A program made the position numbers and the translations under genes. This document shows positions 1 through 6,652 of a stretch of DNA of 7,185 bases, piece after piece (position 1 is the stretch's first letter; every line of letters starts with the position of its first letter). Source of the stretch: Rhodospirillales bacterium (GTDB lineage Bacteria; Pseudomonadota; Alphaproteobacteria; Rhodospirillales; Defluviicoccaceae); assembly GCA_030622775.1 (NCBI GenBank), contig JAUXFS010000084.1:1-7185 (forward strand), in the 5' to 3' direction. Under the pieces are notes generated by a model. The model had not been told where the DNA came from and did no database searches. It worked only from the letters and a program-made list of their open reading frames with translations.

Positions 1-42
1 GACGGGCTGATCAAGGCCTGGCGGGAAGGCCGCGTGCGTTAG
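1..42 (+). CDS. C-terminal end of an unidentified upstream gene (5' truncated)
   Basis: Reading frame 1 is open from the window edge and ends at a TAG stop at 40-42, giving the tail DGLIKAWREGRVR. The call as coding rests on the open frame, the G/C-biased third positions and a strong intrinsic terminator starting about 30 nt after the stop. Thirteen residues are too few to name a family, so I give no function. The terminator separates it from the ugp operon, so it is probably not co-transcribed with ugpB. Confidence 0.55.
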   Translation, partial: DGLIKAWREGRVR

Positions 43-72
43 TTCCCTGATCTCGGAGTTGACGTTGACGAC

Positions 73-104
73 AGGAGCGGGGGCTCGTCTCCCGCTCCTT
101 TTTT
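73..104 (+). terminator. Rho-independent terminator of the upstream gene
   Basis: A 9-bp perfect stem pairs AGGAGCGGG (73-81) with CCCGCTCCT (91-99). It can be extended by a G-T and a G-C pair, closing on a 5-nt loop, and is followed at once by a run of six T (99-104, the first being part of the stem). This is a textbook intrinsic terminator on the plus strand, about 30 nt after the TAG at 40-42. The minus strand lacks a matching strong T-run after the stem, so it acts mainly on plus-strand transcription. Confidence 0.9.
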
Positions 105-207
105 ATCCGGCGCCCTCTTTCTCGTGCGGGACGCCAATCGTTCCCCGGAAACGGCAGCGGTCGGACGGCAAACGGGGACCATGTTCGAATTCGAAAATGA
201 TCGGACC

Positions 208-236
208 TTGACACGCGATTTCGAGCAAAGGATTAT
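208..236 (+). promoter_or_regulatory. Candidate sigma70-type promoter
   Basis: A perfect TTGACA (208-213) is followed after 17 nt by GATTAT (231-236), which matches four of six bases of TATAAT. Transcription would start near 243, leaving a leader of about 340 nt before the ugpB start codon. The hexamers and spacing are seen directly; activity is inferred. The inverted repeat at 216-282 overlaps it, which could be an operator or an RNA structure at the 5' end of the transcript. Confidence 0.35.
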
Positions 237-282
237 GCTCGTTGTTGGCGAAATCCAACGAACGCCGGGCCGCTCGAAATCG
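216..282. repeat. 11-bp inverted repeat with nested hairpins
   Basis: CGATTTCGAGC (216-226) is the exact reverse complement of GCTCGAAATCG (272-282). Between the arms a smaller hairpin forms from GTTGG (244-248) and CCAAC (255-259) with a 6-nt loop. CGAGC/GCTCG (222-226/237-241) and CTCG/CGAG (273-276/281-284) offer competing pairings. The arms are 45 nt apart, long for a simple operator, so a folded transcript or a pair of protein-binding sites are both possible. Confidence 0.45.
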
Positions 283-425
283 AGAAAGGCCCTGCGAAAA
301 ATGGTCGGGGAGGGACATCGGGTGACGGACAGGCGGAGCTTATCTGCCATTGACCCGGATACGACGGAGATCCGAACGGCGCCTTCGATCGACCGAACCG
401 GGAATTTCACCCATCGTCAAAGATA

Positions 426-443
426 CCGTCATGAAATCGTCGC
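426..443 (+). promoter_or_regulatory. Candidate Pho box (PhoB binding site) for the ugp operon
   Basis: CCGTCATGAAATCGTCGC matches the classical Pho box (two CTGTCAT-like 7-mers separated by 4 AT-rich bases) at 13 of 18 positions by my own alignment. The two GTC cores are 11 bp apart, the expected period, and a further GTCAA lies 12 bp upstream (416-420). ugp operons of enterobacteria and rhizobia are known PhoB targets, so the position suits the neighbours. A weak -10-like TAGGGT (455-460) sits 11 nt after the box, as PhoB-dependent promoters need. Transcription from there would leave a leader of about 115 nt. The mismatches in the second half-site keep this tentative. Confidence 0.4.
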
Positions 444-581
444 GTGTGCCGGGATAGGGTTACGGCCGCCCGCATCGGCCGGCTTTGCCGTGCGCGGCCG
501 GAGGTCGAGGTCGATACGATCGAACCGGTGCACGCTGAAATCATCAAGTGAAGATGCAAGTCGAACAAAGGAGGAAACCCC

Positions 582-1898
582 ATGCATAAACCTGCGCTAA
601 CGTTCGCAGTCGCGGCCGCCATCATCGGCGGCATGGTCACGACCGCCAACGCCCAGACCGAGATCCAGTGGTGGCACGCCATGGGCGGCGCGCTGGGTGA
701 AACGGTCAACGACATCGCCGCCGGCTTCAACCGGAGCCAGTCCGATTACGTGGTCAAGGCGGTCTACAAAGGCAATTATACCGAGACGATGACCGCCGGC
801 ATCGCCGCCTTCCGCTCGGGCAAGCCGCCCCACATCATGCAGGTGTTCGAGGTCGGCACGGCGACGATGATGGCCGCCGAGGGCGCCATCTATCCCGTCT
901 ACCAGCTGATGAAGGACCATGGCCTGGCGTTCGATCAGAGCCGCTACATTCCCGCCGTCGTCGGCTACTACACCACCACCGACGGCAACTTGCTGTCGAT
1001 GCCTTTCAACAGCTCGACTCCGGTGGTGTTCTGGAACAAGGAGGCGTTCGCCAAGGCCGGTCTCGACCGGGCGCCCAAGACCTGGGAGGAAATGGGCGAG
1101 TTCTCCAAGAAGATCATCGCCTCCGGCGGCGCCGAGTGCGGCTTCACCATCGGCTGGCAGTCGTGGTCCATGCTCGAGAACTTCAGCACCTGGCACAACG
1201 TGCCCTTCGCGACCAAGGAGAATGGGTTCGCCGGGCTCGACACCGAGTTCGTCTTCAACAGCCCGCTGCACGTCAAGACCATCGAGCAGCTGCAGTCCTG
1301 GCAGAAGGACAAGATCTTCACCTACGGCGGCCGCCGGGGCGAGGGCAACCCGCTGTTCGGCGACGGCAAGTGCGCCATGCTGATCAATTCCTCGGCCTAT
1401 TACAGCGGGCTCAAGAAGAGCACCAAGTTCGACTTCGGCACCAGCGAGCTTCCCTACTGGTCGGAGGTCAAGGGCGCGCCCCAGAACAGCATCATCGGCG
1501 GCGCCACGCTGTGGGTGCTCAAGGGCCATCCGAATGAAGAATACGCCGGGGTGGGCGCATTCATGAACTACCTGTCGGATGTCTTCGTTCAGACCTTCTG
1601 GCACCAGAACACCGGTTACGTGCCGATCACCAACGCCGCCTACGAGCTGACCAAGCGCTCGGGCTATTACGAGAAAAACGAGGGACGCGACGTCGCCATC
1701 ATCCAGATGAGCGCCAAGGCGCCGACGGCCAACTCCAAGGGCCTGCGCCTCGGCAACTTCGTGCAGATCCGCGATATCATCAACGAGGAGCTCGAGGGCA
1801 TCTGGGCGGGCAACAAGACCGCCCAGGAGGGGCTGGACGAAGCCGTCGCCCGCGGCAACAAGCTGCTGCGCAAGTTCGAGAAGGCCCACAGCAAGTAA
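582..1898 (+). CDS. ugpB: sn-Glycerol-3-phosphate ABC transporter, periplasmic substrate-binding protein UgpB
   Basis: Family 1 extracellular solute-binding protein that captures sn-glycerol 3-phosphate (and, in some family members, glycerophosphocholine) in the periplasm and delivers it to UgpAE. The 438-residue length equals that of E. coli UgpB, and the two align along their whole length. Residues 1-24 are a Sec signal peptide ending ANA before Q25. Hallmarks include YKGNY (62-66), the FEVGTATMM block with E90, PFNSSTP (141-147), GWQSWSMLENFSTW (191-204, with W192 and W195), IIGGA (304-308), TGYVPIT (344-350) and QIRDI with R397. These cover the positions known to contact the ligand in E. 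coli UgpB (Tyr, Glu, Ser, Gly, Tyr, Arg), so binding should be intact. The start is fixed by AAAGGAGG at 567-574, 7 nt before the ATG. It is the first gene of the operon. Glycerophosphodiester preference cannot be excluded. Confidence 0.96.
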   Translation: MHKPALTFAVAAAIIGGMVTTANAQTEIQWWHAMGGALGETVNDIAAGFNRSQSDYVVKAVYKGNYTETMTAGIAAFRSGKPPHIMQVFEVGTATMMAAEGAIYPVYQLMKDHGLAFDQSRYIPAVVGYYTTTDGNLLSMPFNSSTPVVFWNKEAFAKAGLDRAPKTWEEMGEFSKKIIASGGAECGFTIGWQSWSMLENFSTWHNVPFATKENGFAGLDTEFVFNSPLHVKTIEQLQSWQKDKIFTYGGRRGEGNPLFGDGKCAMLINSSAYYSGLKKSTKFDFGTSELPYWSEVKGAPQNSIIGGATLWVLKGHPNEEYAGVGAFMNYLSDVFVQTFWHQNTGYVPITNAAYELTKRSGYYEKNEGRDVAIIQMSAKAPTANSKGLRLGNFVQIRDIINEELEGIWAGNKTAQEGLDEAVARGNKLLRKFEKAHSK

Positions 1899-1916
1899 CC
1901 GGTCTCCGGACCAACC

Positions 1917-1947
1917 GGGGCCGTTCGCCGACGCGGCGGGCGGCCCC
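1917..1947 (+). repeat. Intercistronic hairpin between ugpB and ugpA
   Basis: The outer arms GGGGCCG (1917-1923) and CGGCCCC (1941-1947) enclose an inner perfect stem, CGCCG (1926-1930) with CGGCG (1934-1938), on a 3-nt loop; a 2-by-2 internal mismatch separates the stems. No T-run follows, so it is not a classical terminator. Strong hairpins behind binding-protein genes commonly protect the upstream mRNA from 3' exonucleases, as in malE-malF, which raises binding protein over permease. That role here is inferred. Confidence 0.6.
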
Positions 1948-1985
1948 CGTCCGGTTCCCCGGCATCCGCATCGGAGCTCCGCCGC

Positions 1986-2867
1986 ATGGAAAAGCGCGTC
2001 GTCTTCAGCAACAACTGGCTGCCCTATCTGCTGCTCGCCCCCCAGATCATCATCACCTTCATCTTTTTCATCTGGCCGGCGAGCCAGGCGCTTTTCCAGT
2101 CGGTACTGGTGGAAGATCCCTTCGGGCTGGCGCGGGAGTTCGTCTGGCTCGAGAACTTCGAGGAGCTCTTCTCCGACCCCTACTATCTCGATTCCATGGG
2201 GGTCACGGCGGTTTTCAGCGTCTCGACTTCCCTGCTGGCGCTGTCGTCGGGGCTGCTTCTGGCGGTGATGGCCGACCGGGCGATCAAGGGCGCGACGTTC
2301 TACAAGGGCGCCCTGTTGTGGCCCTATGCGGTGGCCCCGGCGGTGGCCGGCGTGCTGTGGCTGTTCCTGTTCAGCCCGTCGAACGGCGTCATCGGCCTGT
2401 CGCTGAAGGCGATGGGTTACGACTGGAACCATGTGCTGAACGGTGGCCAGGCGATGTTCCTGGTGGTGATCGCCGCCGCCTGGAAGCAGATCGCCTATAA
2501 CTTCCTGTTCTTCCTGGCCGGCCTGCAGATGATCCCCAAGTCACTGCTCGAGGCGGCCGCCATCGACGGCGCCGGAACCGCCAAGCGGTTCTGGACCATC
2601 GTGTTTCCGCTGCTGTCGCCGACGACGTTTTTCCTTCTGGTGGTCAACGTGGTCTATGCCTTCTTCGACACCTTCGGCATCATCCACGCGGTCACCTCCG
2701 GCGGCCCGGCCGGGGCGACCAACATCCTGGTCTACAAGGTTTTCAACGACGGCTTCGTCGGCCTCGATCTCGGCGGCTCGGCGGCCCAGTCGGTGGTGCT
2801 GATGGTCATCGTCGTCAGCCTGACCGTCGTCCAGTTCCGCTACCTCGAAAGAAAGGTGCAGTACTGA
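1986..2867 (+). CDS. ugpA: sn-Glycerol-3-phosphate ABC transporter, permease UgpA
   Basis: Inner-membrane permease of the binding-protein-dependent (MalF-like) family that pairs with UgpE to form the transport channel. The 293 residues are close to E. coli UgpA. About six hydrophobic segments can be drawn, near residues 12-30, 74-97, 108-130, 155-180, 205-227 and 265-284. The cytoplasmic EAA loop that docks on the ATPase is clear: E189-A-A-A-I-D-G-A-G-T, then RFWTIVFPLL. The motif SGGPAGATN (238-246) before the last segment is typical of UgpA. The start ATG has GGAG at 1973-1976, 9 nt upstream. An 87-nt gap with a hairpin separates it from ugpB, and its TGA overlaps the ATG of ugpE by one base, so the two permeases are probably translationally coupled. 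Confidence 0.95.
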   Translation: MEKRVVFSNNWLPYLLLAPQIIITFIFFIWPASQALFQSVLVEDPFGLAREFVWLENFEELFSDPYYLDSMGVTAVFSVSTSLLALSSGLLLAVMADRAIKGATFYKGALLWPYAVAPAVAGVLWLFLFSPSNGVIGLSLKAMGYDWNHVLNGGQAMFLVVIAAAWKQIAYNFLFFLAGLQMIPKSLLEAAAIDGAGTAKRFWTIVFPLLSPTTFFLLVVNVVYAFFDTFGIIHAVTSGGPAGATNILVYKVFNDGFVGLDLGGSAAQSVVLMVIVVSLTVVQFRYLERKVQY

Positions 2868-3712
2868 TGGTCGAGCACAAACCCCTCCGCGTGTTCGTTA
2901 CCCACTGGGTGCTGATCCTGGGGGTGATCATCATCGTGTTTCCCATCTACATCGCGTTCGTCGCCTCGACCCATCTGACCGAGGACGTTGTGAACACGGT
3001 GCAGCCCTGGTTCGGCGATCAACTGGTCGAGAACTACGGGACCGTCCTCGGGACAGGCAAGCAAACCGCCGGCGGCGTCCCGGTGGGAACCATGATGTTC
3101 AACAGCCTGATCATGGCGTTGGGCATCGCCTTCGGCAAGATCGCCATCTCGATCACCTCGGCCTACGCCATCGTCTACTTCCGCTTCCCGTTCCGCATGG
3201 GGTTCTTCTGGATCATCTTCCTGACCCTGATGCTGCCGGTGGAGGTGCGCATCCTGCCCACCTACAAGGTGGTGGTCGACCTGGGGCTGCTGAACTCGTA
3301 CGCCGGGCTGATCCTGCCGTTGATCGCCTCGGCCACCGCCACCTTCCTGTTCCGGCAGTTCTTTCTGACGATCCCCGACGAACTGGCGGAGGCGGCGCGG
3401 GTCGACGGAGCGGGGCCCATCCGGTTCTTCATGACCATCCTGTTGCCGCTGTCGCGGACCAACATCGCCGCCCTGTTCGTGATCCTGTTCATCTACGGCT
3501 GGAACCAGTACCTCTGGCCGCTCCTGATCACCACCGACACCGACATGACCACCATCGTCATGGGCATCCAGCGGATGCTGTTCGTCGCCGATGCCGTGCC
3601 TGAATGGAACCTGACGATGAGCACCGCGATGCTGGCCATGCTGCCGCCGGTGGTGGTGGTGCTGGTCCTGCAGCGTCAGTTCGTCAAGGGTCTGGTCGAA
3701 CCCGAGAAATAG
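2867..3712 (+). CDS. ugpE: sn-Glycerol-3-phosphate ABC transporter, permease UgpE
   Basis: Second inner-membrane permease (MalG-like), partner of UgpA. Its 281 residues match the length of E. coli UgpE. Hydrophobic segments lie near residues 13-33, 77-103, 112-133, 143-165, 194-214 and 250-268. The EAA loop reads E175-A-A-R-V-D-G-A-G-P followed by RFFMTILLPLS, the coupling site for UgpC. IYGWNQYLWPLL (209-220) and the C-terminal QRQFVKGL (269-276) are typical of UgpE. The ATG shares its A with the TGA of ugpA, and AAGG at 2853-2856 can serve as ribosome binding site. ugpC follows after only 9 nt. The EAA residues and full length indicate a working subunit. Confidence 0.95.
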   Translation: MVEHKPLRVFVTHWVLILGVIIIVFPIYIAFVASTHLTEDVVNTVQPWFGDQLVENYGTVLGTGKQTAGGVPVGTMMFNSLIMALGIAFGKIAISITSAYAIVYFRFPFRMGFFWIIFLTLMLPVEVRILPTYKVVVDLGLLNSYAGLILPLIASATATFLFRQFFLTIPDELAEAARVDGAGPIRFFMTILLPLSRTNIAALFVILFIYGWNQYLWPLLITTDTDMTTIVMGIQRMLFVADAVPEWNLTMSTAMLAMLPPVVVVLVLQRQFVKGLVEPEK

Positions 3713-3721
3713 GAAAAGTAC

Positions 3722-4807
<1,086 letters not shown>

Positions 4808-4816
4808 ACAGGCGAG

Positions 4817-4860
4817 GGGGCCGGAAGGGAACAAGCCTCCCGGCCCCTGCGCCGCATTTT
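4817..4860. terminator. Hairpin at the convergent ugpC junction, probable terminator
   Basis: GGGGCCGG (4817-4824) pairs with CCGGCCCC (4840-4847), and AGG (4826-4828) with CCT (4836-4838), leaving one A-C mismatch and a 7-nt loop: 11 pairs in all. A short TTTT (4857-4860) follows on the plus strand, but 9 nt after the stem, so it is not an ideal intrinsic terminator for ugpC. The minus strand has no T-run after the stem. Its place between two converging stop codons (4805-4807 and 4867-4869) supports a shared, possibly bidirectional, transcript end. Confidence 0.55.
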
Positions 4861-4866
4861 GTGGTC

Positions 4867-6273
4867 TTAGCCGAAGAGGGCGTCGTCGGCGAAGCCGACC
4901 TCGACCAGCGCGGTGGCTTCACCGCCGACACCGTCCGCGACCGTGTACTCGAAGTCGAACGGACCGTTGTACTCGGGGTCTTCATAGAACACGGTGCGGC
5001 CGTCGGCTCCTAGGGAGACGAAGGCCTCGTAGCCGAGATCAACCCAGTCGCCCGGCTGGACCGCCGTCCCGTTGATCGCGGATACGAACAGTTCCTCGTT
5101 GGCGTTGTCGACGTCGTGATCGTTGGAGACAACGTCGAGGCTACCAGTATAACCGTCGCCCTCCGATGCGATGATCGTCAGCCAGTCGGCCTCGGCCACC
5201 GGATCGTCATTTACCGGGTCGACGGTGATCGACACCGTCGCCGTATCGGTGCCACCATTCCCATCGGAGACCTCGTAGACGAACCCGTCGTCGCCATAGA
5301 AGTTCTCGTCGGGCGTATAGGTGAACGACCCGTCGCTCTCCAGCACCAGGGTGCCGTGTTCGGGGCCGCTCACCGGCGTCGTGCTCACCGTCAACGCGTC
5401 GCCGTCGGGGTCGCTGTCGGGACCGTTGCCGTTGTCCGCCAGCACGTTTCCGACCAGGGGGGTGTCCTCGTCGGTGGTGACGGGATCGTCCTCGGCGGTG
5501 GGAGCTTGGTTGATCGAAGGAGCGGTGCCGACCAGCTTCAGCGAGTCCTCGCGGCCGCCTTCGCTGTCGTCCTCACCGCCGCCCTCGCCGTCACCGTCGC
5601 CCTCGGGGCCGACGCTGGTGATGCGGACGGCGAAATCCTGTCCGGCGATAAGATCGAGGGTGAGACCGACCGAGTCGTGGGACAGGGTGAAGGTGGTGGT
5701 CTGGATGTCGTCGGCGCTCATTCCCTGGGTGCCGATTTCGACGCCGACGTCGAACGGATTTCGGTTCCCGCCGCTGACGTTGGCGCCGTTGCCGAGGTTG
5801 GAAACGTTGTCCGCCGCGGCGGCGCTGTCGGTCACCTCCGAGCCCGAGAAGGACAGTCCGTCGAGCAGGCTCTCGTCGGAGACCTGAAAGAACAGGCCGC
5901 GCAGGTCGCCGGTGTAGTCGGAACCGGGGTCGAGGGTAACGGTGAACGCCAGATTTCCGTCTTCGACTTCTTGCACGCTGATCGTCGCCGCGGGCTCGCC
6001 GTCGATGTCGAAGGTGAGCGTCCCGCCGGTGGCGTCCGTATCGGCGCCGGCATTGGCTTGGGCGCCGGTGTCCCCGGCATCGCTCGAACCGGCATCGCTC
6101 GAACCATCGCCGCTCTCGTCTCCCTGATCCTTCCCTCCGCCCTTCTCCTTTCCGTCGGGGCGACCCTTGTCCGGGGCGGCGGACTTCGGGCCGCGCGGGT
6201 CGATCTGATCCTGTTCGCCGCCGAACAGGTGCAGTTCGTCGAAGACATTGGACTTACCAGAGAATTTAGCCAT
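4867..6273 (-). CDS. Exported acidic protein with two cadherin-like (tandem-95/VCBS-type) repeats
   Basis: A 468-residue, strongly acidic protein in which I find no cysteine. Order: a short N-terminal segment (1-24) with FDELHLFGG; a Gly/Asp/Lys-rich linker (25-82); a beta-rich domain I cannot name (about 83-222) of a type I associate with alphaproteobacterial exoproteins; an acidic Gly/Glu/Asp linker (223-243); cadherin-like repeat 1 (255-352), with the typical NQAPTAEDD entry, DSDPDGD calcium-type motif and FTYTPDENFYGDDGFVYEVSD core; and a second, divergent repeat (355-459). The C-terminus is FADDALFG. There is no Sec signal peptide, lipobox or membrane segment, so type I export is plausible, yet RTX nonapeptides and a transporter gene are absent. 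The ATG at 6273 is preferred because GGAGG (6283-6279) lies 5 nt upstream; an ATG at 6285 would overlap that site. Likely a surface, adhesion or matrix protein; the exact function is unknown. Confidence 0.85.
   Translation of the reverse strand: MAKFSGKSNVFDELHLFGGEQDQIDPRGPKSAAPDKGRPDGKEKGGGKDQGDESGDGSSDAGSSDAGDTGAQANAGADTDATGGTLTFDIDGEPAATISVQEVEDGNLAFTVTLDPGSDYTGDLRGLFFQVSDESLLDGLSFSGSEVTDSAAAADNVSNLGNGANVSGGNRNPFDVGVEIGTQGMSADDIQTTTFTLSHDSVGLTLDLIAGQDFAVRITSVGPEGDGDGEGGGEDDSEGGREDSLKLVGTAPSINQAPTAEDDPVTTDEDTPLVGNVLADNGNGPDSDPDGDALTVSTTPVSGPEHGTLVLESDGSFTYTPDENFYGDDGFVYEVSDGNGGTDTATVSITVDPVNDDPVAEADWLTIIASEGDGYTGSLDVVSNDHDVDNANEELFVSAINGTAVQPGDWVDLGYEAFVSLGADGRTVFYEDPEYNGPFDFEYTVADGVGGEATALVEVGFADDALFG
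6074..6103. repeat. Two perfect tandem copies of a 15-bp unit inside the linker
   Basis: CCGGCATCGCTCGAA occurs twice head to tail (6074-6088 and 6089-6103). On the minus strand it encodes two SSDAG units (residues 58-67) in the low-complexity linker of the cadherin-like protein, and a degenerate third start follows. The period is a multiple of three, so changes in copy number would lengthen or shorten the linker without a frameshift. Confidence 0.85.
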
Positions 6274-6408
6274 TTCATCCTCCATCAGTGATGCAGCTTG
6301 TGCCGCTCTCCCGACGCCTCATCTATTCGACGCTGAGTGAGAACCGAGACCGCGTGCCCGGCCGACTGTTTCTTGGGGGTCGAAAATGCAGAAAGTTCGA
6401 TGGACGGA

Positions 6409-6436
6409 AGTATGGCTATTAATAAAACCTTATCAA
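6409..6436 (-). promoter_or_regulatory. Candidate promoter for the cadherin-like protein gene
   Basis: Read on the minus strand, TTGATA (6436-6431) is followed after 16 nt by CATACT (6414-6409), matching five of six and four of six consensus bases. Transcription would start near 6400 and leave a leader of about 130 nt before the ATG at 6273. Hexamers arise easily by chance in AT-rich DNA, so confidence is limited. Confidence 0.35.
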
Positions 6437-6499
6437 TACATTATTTTGCGCATAGAACACGCGAATAGTATTATTGTAGTACCGTAAATGTTTTCATAT

Positions 6500-6527
6500 T
6501 TGCTGGTGATTTTTATCTGTTTATCAT
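6500..6527 (+). promoter_or_regulatory. Candidate promoter for the GAF-domain gene
   Basis: TTGCTG (6500-6505) is followed after 16 nt by TATCAT (6522-6527), which matches five of six bases of TATAAT; the -35 matches only three of six. The start point would lie near 6534, giving a leader of about 120 nt that contains all the palindromes before the gene. Confidence 0.3.
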
Positions 6528-6605
6528 GTGTATCGGAACGGCGGCCGGTCGATCGACGGCGGCAATTGAAACCGCGCGAACGCGTCGCCAACTAGTTGAT
6601 AAATT

Positions 6606-6627
6606 ACGAAACTTGACGCCGTTTCGT
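6606..6627. repeat. 7-bp inverted repeat just upstream of the GAF gene
   Basis: ACGAAAC (6606-6612) and GTTTCGT (6621-6627) are perfect reverse complements around an 8-nt spacer, ending 25 nt before the start codon at 6653. Arm centres are 15 bp apart. It could be a dimeric repressor operator or a small leader hairpin; no T-run follows, so it is not a terminator. Confidence 0.55.
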
Positions 6628-6652
6628 TAGCCACCGACGGAAAAAGAACGCC

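Larger units (their letters stand above)
105..581 (+). other. Long non-coding leader upstream of ugpB
   Basis: I see no supported gene in this stretch of about 480 nt. Open frames exist on both strands, but the plus-strand one (124-600) runs into ugpB out of frame and gives an arginine/serine-rich sequence with no recognisable fold. The minus-strand frames have no Shine-Dalgarno support and run into the terminator region. The sequence is less G/C-biased and more hairpin-rich than the operon. It contains a 12-bp perfect palindrome, TTCGAATTCGAA (184-195), a candidate promoter (208-236), an inverted repeat (216-282) and a candidate Pho box (426-443). It probably holds the control region of the operon; a small RNA or a decayed gene is possible. 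Confidence 0.6.
6274..6652. other. Divergent intergenic region with an AT-rich island
   Basis: No gene is supported in these 379 nt. Positions 6411-6530 are about 71% A+T by direct count (85 of 120), in sharp contrast to the GC-rich surroundings. Candidate promoters point both ways (6409-6436 minus, 6500-6527 plus). Nearer the right-hand gene lie palindromes GTCGATCGAC (6548-6557) and CAACTAGTTG (6589-6598) and an inverted repeat (6606-6627). It probably carries both promoters and binding sites for regulators that prefer AT-rich DNA. Confidence 0.65.

Noticed and set aside
103..318. Minus-strand open frames in the leader (71 and 123 codons)
   Set aside because: No Shine-Dalgarno sequence that I can see, no domain, and they run into the plus-strand terminator region. 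They overlap the inverted repeats, which explains their odd composition.
426..443. GTC-repeat cluster as a CRISPR-like or iteron array
   Set aside because: There are only three short, imperfect half-sites at helical-turn spacing, which fits a transcription factor site better than an array.
124..600. A 158-codon plus-strand open frame in the ugpB leader
   Set aside because: It overlaps the ugpB start out of frame, lacks a good ribosome binding site, and its Arg/Ser-rich translation shows no family resemblance. A decayed gene cannot be fully excluded.
597..2432. A 611-codon open frame on the minus strand, antisense to ugpB and ugpA
   Set aside because: It is a shadow of G/C-biased third positions. 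Its translation is rich in Arg, Gly, Ala and Val with no recognisable domain, while the plus strand encodes clear Ugp proteins.
5116..6291. A 391-codon plus-strand open frame antisense to the cadherin-like gene
   Set aside because: Its translation is a Val/Gly/Ala/Arg-rich shadow, whereas the minus strand shows ordered domains, conserved cadherin-like motifs and a good ribosome binding site.
6411..6530. AT-rich island as a replication origin or phage attachment site
   Set aside because: There are no DnaA-box clusters, iterons, integrase gene, tRNA gene or flanking direct repeats of useful length in view.
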